Assembly (NCBI GenBank): GCA_002347125.1
Contig: DDXG01000038.1
Span: forward strand, 1 to 13,645
Direction: 5' to 3'
DNA length: 13,645 bases
Source of the DNA: Phycisphaerales bacterium UBA2266
Lineage (GTDB): Bacteria > Planctomycetota > Phycisphaerae > Sedimentisphaerales > Anaerobacaceae
In this document: positions 1-5,144 of the stretch, in pieces
Layout: each line of letters starts with the position of its first letter
Position numbering within the stretch: the stretch's first letter is position 1
Translations under genes and position numbers: made by a program
Notes under the pieces: model-generated
Told to the model about the DNA's origin: nothing
Databases searched by the model: none
Seen by the model: the letters and a program-made list of their open reading frames with translations, nothing else

Positions 1-362
1 GTCTCCTGCGGGCAGACCCGCCCGCAGATCGCCGGCAGCAGCGAGTTCTCCCGGATAATCGCCAGCGCCTCGCGATACCGCCCTGCCGCGATCTCCGAGA
101 CGAAATCCCGGATCCGGATGCGCACGGGGCAACCCTCCACACAAGGGGCGTTCCTGCACTGGAGACACCGCATCGCCTCAAGCCGGGCCTGCAGTTCCGT
201 ATAGCCGCTGGCTACTTCGCTGACGTTTCGTCGCCGGGCCTTCGGGTCCTGCTCCGGCATGGACTGGGGCAGAATCGCATACCGGTCGGCTGCTTTCAAC
301 TGGCCCCTGGCCTCTCGGGCCAGCAGGTCATCCAACAGTCTCTGTCTTTCCTTTTCGTCCAC
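1..362 (-). CDS. nfnB: NfnB/GltA-type NADPH-dependent oxidoreductase (glutamate synthase small-chain family), 5' part
   Basis: About 120 N-terminal residues are visible; the rest lies beyond the window's left edge. The reading begins at a GTG (362-360), giving MDEKERQRLLDDLL. No other usual start codon lies between this GTG and the in-frame TAA of the upstream gene at 398-396. An AGG lies about 10 nt upstream. Around residues 66-80 is MRCLQCRNAPCVEGCPV, whose CxxCxxxxCxxxCP pattern holds Fe-S clusters in the N-terminal domain of the GltD/NfnB family. A later CGRVCPQE segment is also typical. The gene starts 33 nt after the FAD/NAD(P) subunit. That pairing is the signature of NADH-dependent ferredoxin:NADP+ oxidoreductase (NfnAB) or SudAB, a cytoplasmic, often electron-bifurcating complex. 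Automatic pipelines often call this protein gltA. A true glutamate synthase role is less likely because no large subunit is visible, but the truncation leaves this open. Confidence 0.85.
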   Translation of the reverse strand, partial: MDEKERQRLLDDLLAREARGQLKAADRYAILPQSMPEQDPKARRRNVSEVASGYTELQARLEAMRCLQCRNAPCVEGCPVRIRIRDFVSEIAAGRYREALAIIRENSLLPAICGRVCPQE

Positions 363-395
363 GCAAAAAATCCTGGAAACGAATAACCCCGCTTC

Positions 396-1265
396 TTACT
401 GCTCACCCCTGGCGGGTTCCAGCCCAATCCGGCACCGGTGTCGGCGATAATTCTCGTAGGCTTGGCGTTCCTGATTGCGGTAGCCGGCCAGCCGCTTCAT
501 CATCAGGTCGAAGTTCACCTTGTGCCCGTCGAACTCCGGCCCGTCCACGCACACAAACTTCGCCTGGCCGTCGTATTCGATGCGGCAGCCCCCACACATA
601 CCCGTCCCATCCACCATGATCGTATTGAGCGACACCTGGGTCGGCACGGTGTATCGCCGGGTCACATCGCAACAGAACTTCATCATAATCGCCGGCCCGA
701 TCACAAACGCCTGGTCAGGCTTGTCCGACCGCCTGCAGACCTCCTCCAAGGGCTCGGTAACCAGGGCCTTGCGACCGTAAGAGCCGTCGTCGGTCACCAC
801 GACAAGCTCGTCGCTGAGGGCCCTGAATTCACCCTCCAGGATGACCAGCTCCTTCGTCCGGGCCCCAAGGATGCTGATAATCGTGTTTCCGGCGTCCTTC
901 AACGCCTGGACAATCGGCAGCAACGGCGCGTTGCCGATGCCCCCGCCCACGCAGACGACGGTGCCGAACCTCTCGATGTGTGTCGGCGTTCCCAGCGGCC
1001 CGGCTATGCTGGCGAGCTGCCCACCGGCGGGCATATCCGCCATCTCGGCCGTGGTCTTGCCCACGCGCTGCCAGATCAGGCGTATGGTTCCCTTCTCCGG
1101 GTCCGCCCCGGCAATGGTCAGCGGGATCCGCTCGCCATAGTCCTCGCTGACGCTGACAATAACGAATTGCCCGGGTCGCCGGGCGCGGGCAATCAGCGGG
1201 GCCTCGACTTCGGCCGTGAACACGTTTTCAGAGAGCTGCTGCTTGGTCAGTATCCTGTGCGCCAT
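396..1265 (-). CDS. nfnA: NfnA/SudB-like FAD/NAD(P)-binding [2Fe-2S] oxidoreductase subunit
   Basis: 289 aa from ATG at 1265, beginning MAHRILTKQQLSENVF. The frame is open upstream to 1415, but the extra 50 residues look non-coding and a promoter sits inside them, so the short start is preferred. A ferredoxin-reductase-type FAD domain carries ERIPLTIA (residues 45-52). An NAD(P) domain carries VCVGGGIGNAP (104-114). A C-terminal cluster segment, DGTGMCGGCR (219-228), is followed by FVCVDGPEFDGH, giving Cys224, Cys227 and Cys239. This order is that of the small subunit of NfnAB, SudB and PyrK. The gltA-like gene directly downstream, and the absence of pyrD, favour NfnA: moving electrons between NADH, ferredoxin and NADP+ in the cytoplasm. 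It has its own promoter at 1303-1331. The tail after residue 262 is arginine-rich and of unknown meaning. Confidence 0.88.
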   Translation of the reverse strand: MAHRILTKQQLSENVFTAEVEAPLIARARRPGQFVIVSVSEDYGERIPLTIAGADPEKGTIRLIWQRVGKTTAEMADMPAGGQLASIAGPLGTPTHIERFGTVVCVGGGIGNAPLLPIVQALKDAGNTIISILGARTKELVILEGEFRALSDELVVVTDDGSYGRKALVTEPLEEVCRRSDKPDQAFVIGPAIMMKFCCDVTRRYTVPTQVSLNTIMVDGTGMCGGCRIEYDGQAKFVCVDGPEFDGHKVNFDLMMKRLAGYRNQERQAYENYRRHRCRIGLEPARGEQ

Positions 1266-1302
1266 TGGGAAGCCCTGTCTGCCGCAATGAGACAAAGCGG
1301 GG

Positions 1303-1331
1303 ATTATGCCATCGTCCGGGGCCTGTGTCAA
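1303..1331 (-). promoter_or_regulatory. Sigma70-type promoter for the nfnA-nfnB pair
   Basis: On the minus strand TTGACA (1331-1326) is followed after exactly 17 nt by CATAAT (1308-1303). This is a full -35 match and five of six -10 bases. Transcription would start near 1296, leaving a leader of about 30 nt before the ATG at 1265. It sits in the 146-nt gap after scpA, so the Nfn pair can be expressed independently of trpS-scpA. Confidence 0.72.
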
Positions 1332-1411
1332 TACAGGTCGTCCGCGGACAGTGTTGCCTCGCAACCCCGTGGAAGCACAGGGCAATCGCACTGAAAACGG
1401 CCAAGGAACAG

Positions 1412-2479
1412 TCAATCGGCGAGATCCAACGGCGGACTCTGGACGAAACCGGCCTGCTCCAGGTCCGGTTCAGACTTCCGGGCCGACGACGAGCCCCTGG
1501 CGGGCAACTCCCGGATGGGAATCGGCGGCTCGACACGCTGCGACGAGGGTACGGTCTCGTCAATCGCCACGGTCTCCGGTTCGTCCTCCAGCGTCTCAAT
1601 ATCCTCCAGGGCCTCCTCAAGGGCCTCGATTTCTTCATCGCCGTCCTCAGCATCCTCCGCCCGGGGGTCCGGCACCGTGGCGGACGACTTGTCGGCCTCC
1701 AGGGCATCGCTAGATCGAAAGATGACATTCTGCACGGCCTGCTCAGCCGGTTCATCGGTCAGCGCCCGCACAAACACGCCGCCACCGGCGGCCTGCTCCG
1801 CCCAGATCAGCCTGTCGCGGATCAACTCCAGCATCGCCAGAAACCGCCCCACGATCACGATACGCTCCCGGCGTCCTTCGAATATGCGTTCAAAAGTCAG
1901 CGGTCCTTCCGTCTGTAGGCGATGCAGGATCTCGATCTGGTAGAGATCGATAGGGGTATCGTCCTTGATATGGCTGATGTCGAAGGCCACTCCCCCGGTA
2001 GCCTTGCAGATACGGTCAAAGGCATCGAGCAAGTCCCAGATGCTCACCTGGTCCAGGTCCAGTTCCGGTTCGGCGTTGGGTCGGAGCTTGTCGATGATAC
2101 TGTCGGAACGGGGATGACGCTGCATTTGCCGCTCGGCCGCCGCTTCGAGGAGGTTGGCCGCATCCTTGAACCGCTTGTACTCCAAAAGCTGGCGGATCAG
2201 TTCCGCCCGCGGATTGCCGACGTCGTCGGCCTCGACGGCCTCCGGGTCCGCCTGGGGCAGCAACATGGCCGATTTGATCTGCATCAGGGTCGAGGCCATC
2301 ACCAGGAAATCCCCCGCCAAATCCACGTCCAGGTCCTTGAGCATCTCCACATACCGCAGATACTGCTCCGTGATCCGGGCGATCGGAATATCGTAGATAT
2401 CGACCTCTTCCTTGCGGACCAGGTAGAGCAACAGGTCCATCGGCCCGGCGAAGATGTCCAAATTCACGCGATAATCCAT
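1412..2479 (-). CDS. scpA: Segregation and condensation protein A (ScpA) with a long acidic C-terminal tail
   Basis: 355 aa. ScpA is the kleisin that bridges the SMC ATPase heads and binds ScpB, compacting and segregating the chromosome. The N-terminal kleisin domain is clear: NLDIFAGPMDLLLYLVRKEE (residues 6-25), then VDIYDIPIARITEQYL and LAGDFLVMASTLMQIKSAML. The C-terminal winged helix covers about 175-230 (PIDLYQIEILHRLQTEGPLT, then FLAMLELIRDRLIWAEQ). ScpA usually ends near 240-260 residues. Here about 100 more follow, with an acidic stretch at 274-309 (EDAEDGDEEIEALEEALEDI) and then a Pro/Arg/Ser-rich end. The tail is probably disordered. The ATG at 2479 lies 2 nt after the trpS stop, and its GGAGGG Shine-Dalgarno sequence lies inside the last trpS codons, implying translational coupling. 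No scpB is visible. Confidence 0.95.
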   Translation of the reverse strand: MDYRVNLDIFAGPMDLLLYLVRKEEVDIYDIPIARITEQYLRYVEMLKDLDVDLAGDFLVMASTLMQIKSAMLLPQADPEAVEADDVGNPRAELIRQLLEYKRFKDAANLLEAAAERQMQRHPRSDSIIDKLRPNAEPELDLDQVSIWDLLDAFDRICKATGGVAFDISHIKDDTPIDLYQIEILHRLQTEGPLTFERIFEGRRERIVIVGRFLAMLELIRDRLIWAEQAAGGGVFVRALTDEPAEQAVQNVIFRSSDALEADKSSATVPDPRAEDAEDGDEEIEALEEALEDIETLEDEPETVAIDETVPSSQRVEPPIPIRELPARGSSSARKSEPDLEQAGFVQSPPLDLAD

Positions 2480-2481
2480 GA

Positions 2482-3447
2482 CTACCCTCCAAGCCCCACG
2501 GCCGCCCGCACTTCGGCCAATGTCTGGGCCGCCACGGACCGGGCCCGGCGCGCCCCGTCCGCCAGCACGCCGCGGACGTAGGCCGAGTCGTTCTCCAGTT
2601 CGCTGCGTCGCCGGCGATACGGGCTGAAGAACTCGACGATCAGGTCGGCCAGCCGCTTCTTGACCTCACCGTAGCCCATCGGCCCTTGCCTGTAACGGCG
2701 CTCCCACTCGGCCGTTTCCTGCGCATCAGCCACCAGCTTCAACAGGGCAAAGACGTTGCACTTGTCCGGGTCCTTGGGCTGGTCAACCGGCGTCGAGTCG
2801 GTCACAATCCGCATGATCTTCTTGCGAAGCTCCTTCTCCGGCTCGAATATCCCCAAGGTATTGTCGTAGCTCTTGCTCATCTTGCGCCCGTCCAGGCCGG
2901 GCACGACGGCCACCGACTCGATAATCCGCTCCTCCGGAATGGTCAACACCTCCCCGTAAGTCGTATTGAATCGCAGGGCAATGTCGCGGGTAACTTCGAT
3001 ATGCTGCTTCTGATCGGCCCCGACAGGCACAAGATGGGACTTGAAGATGAGAATATCGGCCGCCTGCAGAACCGGGTAGGCGAACAAACCGTGGTTCGGG
3101 CTCAGCCCCTGCGCCACCTTGTCCTTATAGCTGACACACCGCTGAAGGAGCCCCATCGGGGTCACACAGGACAGTATCCAGGTCAGTTCCGTCACCTCCG
3201 GCAGGTCCGATTGGCGCCAGAAGACCGTTTTCGCGGGGTCCAGCCCCAGCGCCAGATAGTCCGTCGCGACATCCAGCACCCGCTGCTCCAACTGCTCGCG
3301 GGTCGGTCCACTGGTCATCGCGTGGTAGTCCGCGATGAAATAGAAACACTCATGCTCGGCCTGCAGGGCAAGCTGCTGGCGCATCGCCCCGAAGAAATTC
3401 CCGATATGCAGTTGGCCGGACGGCTGTATACCTGAAAGGACTCGCAA
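2482..3447 (-). CDS. trpS: Tryptophanyl-tRNA synthetase (TrpS)
   Basis: 321 aa class Ic aminoacyl-tRNA synthetase that charges tRNA-Trp in the cytoplasm. RVLSGIQPSGQLHIGNFFGA (residues 2-21) contains the HIGN form of the HIGH motif. GRKMSKSYDNT (187-197) contains the KMSKS loop. VSYKDKVAQG and LFAYPVLQAADIL match the family core. The length is normal. The start is a TTG (3447-3445). The frame has a stop shortly upstream and no ATG or GTG in between. An AGGAG at 3458-3454 sits 6 nt before the TTG, and the resulting N-terminus aligns with the usual TrpS start. First gene of a trpS-scpA unit, with a promoter upstream at 3532-3558. I see no T-box or other leader regulatory element. Confidence 0.97.
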   Translation of the reverse strand: MRVLSGIQPSGQLHIGNFFGAMRQQLALQAEHECFYFIADYHAMTSGPTREQLEQRVLDVATDYLALGLDPAKTVFWRQSDLPEVTELTWILSCVTPMGLLQRCVSYKDKVAQGLSPNHGLFAYPVLQAADILIFKSHLVPVGADQKQHIEVTRDIALRFNTTYGEVLTIPEERIIESVAVVPGLDGRKMSKSYDNTLGIFEPEKELRKKIMRIVTDSTPVDQPKDPDKCNVFALLKLVADAQETAEWERRYRQGPMGYGEVKKRLADLIVEFFSPYRRRRSELENDSAYVRGVLADGARRARSVAAQTLAEVRAAVGLGG

Positions 3448-3531
3448 TGGGCACTCCTGACAAGAAAACGGCTATAAGCACCGCCAAGGACGGCCCCACT
3501 CACGGGCCTGCCTCGCCAGCGCACAGGGCAG

Positions 3532-3558
3532 ATTACAGCCCTGGACCGCCCCTGTCAA
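3532..3558 (-). promoter_or_regulatory. Probable promoter for trpS-scpA
   Basis: TTGACA (3558-3553) on the minus strand is followed after 15 nt by TGTAAT (3537-3532), which is five of six for the -10. A 17-nt spacer would instead give the weaker TAATCT. It lies about 85 nt upstream of the trpS TTG start. The spacing ambiguity lowers confidence in the exact -10. Confidence 0.55.
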
Positions 3559-3601
3559 GCGATTTGGAGCTCCCGTTGTCCGTGCCGGTCGCTCTGCGCG
3601 G

Positions 3602-3640
3602 CCGTGGGCGGCCATAGACTCCCACCGGCCGTCCCCACGG
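3602..3640 (-). repeat. GC-rich inverted repeat after the Myb-like gene
   Basis: CCGTGGG (3602-3608) pairs with CCCACGG (3634-3640). An inner CGGCC/GGCCG extends the stem past a 2-nt bulge, with a loop of about 13 nt. It lies 27 nt after the stop of the short basic protein and before the trpS promoter. No U-tract follows, so it is not a classical intrinsic terminator; it may stabilise a 3' end or act with Rho. Confidence 0.45.
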
Positions 3641-3666
3641 TCCGCGGGCGTCCAGGCAACGTCCGG

Positions 3667-3873
3667 TCAGCTTCGGCCCAGCGATCTCATGTAACTGCGA
3701 CTCTTACGCAGCCCCAGCCGAGACGCCTTCTTCTTTGTCGCGTCCAGCGGGCGGCCTAGTCTGTCGGCCACTGCGGCCGTCGGCTGATTCCCGAACAGCT
3801 TCCTGAGTGCAACAAGGTCATTCTTCGTCCAGGGGCCCTTAACCAACTTCGTATTGGATCGTGTCTTAGCCAT
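3667..3873 (-). CDS. Small basic Myb/SANT-like (GcrA-like) helix-turn-helix protein
   Basis: 68 aa, strongly basic, starting MAKTRSNTKLVKGPWTK. Residues 13-56 read like one Myb/SANT or GcrA-type unit: GPWTKNDLVALRKLF with the helix-anchoring Trp15, then PTAAVADRLGRPLDATKKKA and SRLGLRKS. The pattern of W, LxxLF, A-xx-LGR, K-x-KA and RLGL recalls GcrA and related one-repeat DNA-binding proteins. By family analogy it probably binds DNA, but its target is unknown. An AGGGG Shine-Dalgarno sequence (3885-3881) lies 7 nt before the ATG and is part of an inverted repeat. It stands alone between the STAS gene and trpS. I recognise the fold type, not a named gene. Confidence 0.72.
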   Translation of the reverse strand: MAKTRSNTKLVKGPWTKNDLVALRKLFGNQPTAAVADRLGRPLDATKKKASRLGLRKSRSYMRSLGRS

Positions 3874-3878
3874 AAATC

Positions 3879-3910
3879 TACCCCTTTCGGTCTATAGGTC
3901 CTACGGGGTA
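3879..3910 (-). promoter_or_regulatory. Hairpin that could sequester the ribosome binding site of the Myb-like gene
   Basis: TACCCC and GGGGTA form a 6-bp inverted repeat (3879-3884 with 3905-3910) in the leader. The 3' arm on the mRNA is the GGGG of the Shine-Dalgarno sequence itself. A 20-nt loop separates the arms. If formed, it would limit translation; this is inferred from pairing only. Confidence 0.35.
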
Positions 3911-3932
3911 TACGATCTACTGCCCTGTGTGT

Positions 3933-3955
3933 GTTCACGTGACGAACAAGTGAAC
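3933..3955. promoter_or_regulatory. GTTCAC-N11-GTGAAC inverted repeat, candidate operator
   Basis: Perfect 6-bp arms GTTCAC (3933-3938) and GTGAAC (3950-3955) are separated by 11 nt. A further GTGAC and GAAC lie between them. The site is 60-82 nt upstream of the ATG of the Myb-like gene. The spacing suits a dimeric regulator, but no convincing core promoter is visible next to it. Confidence 0.35.
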
Positions 3956-3992
3956 GTCTGTTTGGCGCACAATAGTCCCCCGTCCCGACCCG

Positions 3993-4012
3993 GTCAGCCC
4001 CCCCCTGCTGAC
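3993..4012 (-). repeat. Hairpin with a G-rich loop after the STAS gene
   Basis: GTCAGC (3993-3998) and GCTGAC (4007-4012) form a perfect 6-bp stem. On the minus-strand RNA the loop is AGGGGGGG. It begins 14 nt after the STAS gene stop and has no U-tract. It may mark the 3' end of that transcript. Confidence 0.4.
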
Positions 4013-4026
4013 ACGCCGCACGCGCG

Positions 4027-4353
4027 TCACGAGATATCGAAGACCTTGTTCAGTTGCGTGATCTCAAAGACCCTCCGAATGCCCGCATCAAGATTGCACA
4101 GCTTCAGGCGGCCGGCGGATTCTCGGACATTCTTGTGTACCCGCACCAGCAGGCCCAACATGGCCGACGACATGAACCGGACGTGGCCGAAATTGAGCAC
4201 AAGTTCACCGTTGCCGTTGTGCTGGACCACCGGCCGAAGACGTTCCCCAAGCTCGGCGATCTGGGCGTCATCGAGAATCTCCTCGTCAAGGAACGTCACA
4301 AATGTCATATCGTGGCCGTACTCAACCTCGATGTTGGTGGGTTCGGCGGTCAT
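4027..4353 (-). CDS. STAS-domain protein, anti-sigma factor antagonist type
   Basis: 108 aa, a single STAS domain like SpoIIAA/RsbV. Such proteins bind or release a partner, usually a serine-kinase anti-sigma factor, according to phosphorylation of one serine. IEVEYGHDMTFVTFLDEEIL forms the first strands. GELVLNFGHVRFMSSAMLGL (residues 49-68) is the phosphorylation-site segment, with Ser62/Ser63 where the family has its acceptor. LKLCNLDAGIRRVFEITQLN (84-103) is the usual C-terminal part. The ATG at 4353 is chosen over upstream ATGs because AGGAG (4363-4359) lies 5 nt before it and the domain begins right after. A promoter is visible at 4416-4444. No sigma factor, kinase or phosphatase gene is adjacent, so its partner is unknown. 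Confidence 0.88.
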   Translation of the reverse strand: MTAEPTNIEVEYGHDMTFVTFLDEEILDDAQIAELGERLRPVVQHNGNGELVLNFGHVRFMSSAMLGLLVRVHKNVRESAGRLKLCNLDAGIRRVFEITQLNKVFDIS

Positions 4354-4415
4354 GTTGTCTCCTGCTATCGAATCCAATGCGGCCCTGCCTGCCCGGCAAG
4401 GCGGCTGTTTCAAGT

Positions 4416-4444
4416 ATTTTACCGCGATACAGTCCCCGCTGCAA
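4416..4444 (-). promoter_or_regulatory. Probable promoter for the STAS gene
   Basis: TTGCAG (4444-4439), then 17 nt, then TAAAAT (4421-4416) on the minus strand. The -10 matches five of six bases; the -35 is weak. The start would be near 4409, giving a leader of about 55 nt. Confidence 0.5.
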
Positions 4445-4524
4445 GCCCCCAGAGATGTTCACACACAGGCCTACCCCCCCCCGGCAGTCCACCATTGCTC
4501 ACATCCCCCGACAAACAACACAAA

Positions 4525-4875
4525 TGGAGGCGGGGGGATTCGAACCCCCGTCCCGTGATGCTTTGAACCAGGCGTCTACATGTGTAGTCACTCCATTGAA
4601 ATTCGCCTCATCAAGCGCCGAGCGACAGGCTCATGATTCGGCTATTCCGGGAGGTTCTCGCCTCATCGGTCCGGAAACCCGACTCAGCCAGCCTGCTGTT
4701 TGACGCCCTTGCCGGACCCACAGGCAAAGTCCGGCAGGACGGGTCGCCTAATTAGGCGGCCATGCGCAACTGATAGTTGCCAATTAAGTTTAAGCACCGG
4801 ATGATTAACCAGGCCAACCGGCATCCTGGACACGCAACCTGAATCTCCGACATCCGGTCGAAGCCATTCGCCCCC
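4525..4875 (-). ncRNA. ssrA: Transfer-messenger RNA (tmRNA, SsrA), one-piece form
   Basis: tmRNA rescues stalled ribosomes with SmpB and adds a degradation tag. The 5' end GGGGGCGAATGGCTTCGACC (4875-4856) is the standard bacterial start. The 3' end has a T-arm with stem GGGGG/CCCCC and loop TTCGAAT, then the acceptor strand CGCCTCC and discriminator A at 4525. GGGGGCG pairs with CGCCTCC over 7 bp and includes the G3-U70 wobble that alanyl-tRNA synthetase requires. The 3' CCA is not encoded, as TTTG follows. The 351-nt length is typical. The tag reading frame lies at 4781-4752 and its stop sits in a perfect palindrome. The T-arm alone can be mistaken for a tRNA. A promoter lies at 4916-4943. 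Confidence 0.96.
4752..4781 (-). other. tmRNA tag reading frame, tag GNYQLRMAA
   Basis: The codons are GGC AAC TAT CAG TTG CGC ATG GCC GCC TAA. The bases before the GGC (TTAATT) resemble those before the E. coli resume codon (TTAGTC), which supports GGC as the resume codon. The tag ends in Met-Ala-Ala rather than the common Leu-Ala-Ala. The stop lies in the perfect palindrome CGCCTAATTAGGCG (4745-4758), the stem closing the coding segment. The other frame starting GCA ends in Pro-Pro-Asn and is rejected. Confidence 0.75.
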
Positions 4876-4892
4876 TATGCACTTTTCAACTA

Positions 4893-4913
4893 CCCCCCCC
4901 CACCCCAACGCCC
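4893..4913 (-). other. G-rich tract with G-quadruplex potential in the ssrA leader
   Basis: On the minus strand this reads G3, CGTT, G4, T, G9, which satisfies the usual four-tract quadruplex rule if the G9 run folds as two tracts. It lies between the predicted ssrA -10 (4921-4916) and the mature 5' end (4875), so it would be transcribed and later removed by RNase P. Confidence 0.5.
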
Positions 4914-4915
4914 TT

Positions 4916-4943
4916 ATCATACCAGATACCGCGCTCAATGCAA
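4916..4943 (-). promoter_or_regulatory. Probable ssrA promoter
   Basis: TTGCAT (4943-4938), 16 nt, TATGAT (4921-4916) on the minus strand. The -10 matches five of six. The start would fall near 4909, giving a precursor leader of about 34 nt before the mature tmRNA 5' end. Confidence 0.55.
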
Positions 4944-4992
4944 CGATTCTTCACGGGCCGGGCAAAAAACCGTATCCCGCGGCCCGGGTTCC

Positions 4993-5020
4993 TTGCTTTG
5001 CCCGGCCTCATCCGTATAAT
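4993..5020 (+). promoter_or_regulatory. Promoter for the plus-strand glycosyltransferase
   Basis: TTGCTT (4993-4998), 16 nt, then a perfect TATAAT (5015-5020). The start would be near 5027, giving a leader of about 110 nt. This placement rules out a coding start upstream of 5027 and diverges from the ssrA promoter 50 nt away. Confidence 0.65.
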
Positions 5021-5144
5021 ACGACGCATTCGCCCCCCCGTTGCGACTGCGCATCCGGGGCTCGTTCGGGACCGGCTCCGATGGCGTCCTCGCGGCTCGA
5101 CGCCGGGCATTGATCACCTGGACGACCGGCATCGAATGCTTGCT

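Noticed and set aside
438..1394. Long plus-strand open frame opposite the NfnA-like gene
   Set aside because: It lies antisense to a clearly recognisable oxidoreductase, has no domain-like sequence and many His/Arg/Pro/Gln residues typical of antisense frames in GC-rich DNA.
1266..1415. 50-residue N-terminal extension of the NfnA-like protein
   Set aside because: It contains the strong TTGACA/CATAAT promoter and no family sequence; the ATG at 1265 fits the family N-terminus.
2686..3435. Long plus-strand open frame opposite trpS
   Set aside because: Shadow of the conserved TrpS frame; no recognisable motifs or membrane/signal features.
4525..4560. Possible tRNA gene (T-arm with TTCGAAT)
   Set aside because: It is the 3' tRNA-like end of the tmRNA; its acceptor partner is 340 nt away at 4875-4869, with no D-arm or anticodon arm in between at tRNA spacing.
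4938..5144. N-terminal extension of the glycosyltransferase back to 4938
   Set aside because: The segment is Arg/Pro-rich without a domain, overlaps the ssrA promoter, and lies mostly upstream of the gene's own predicted transcription start near 5027.
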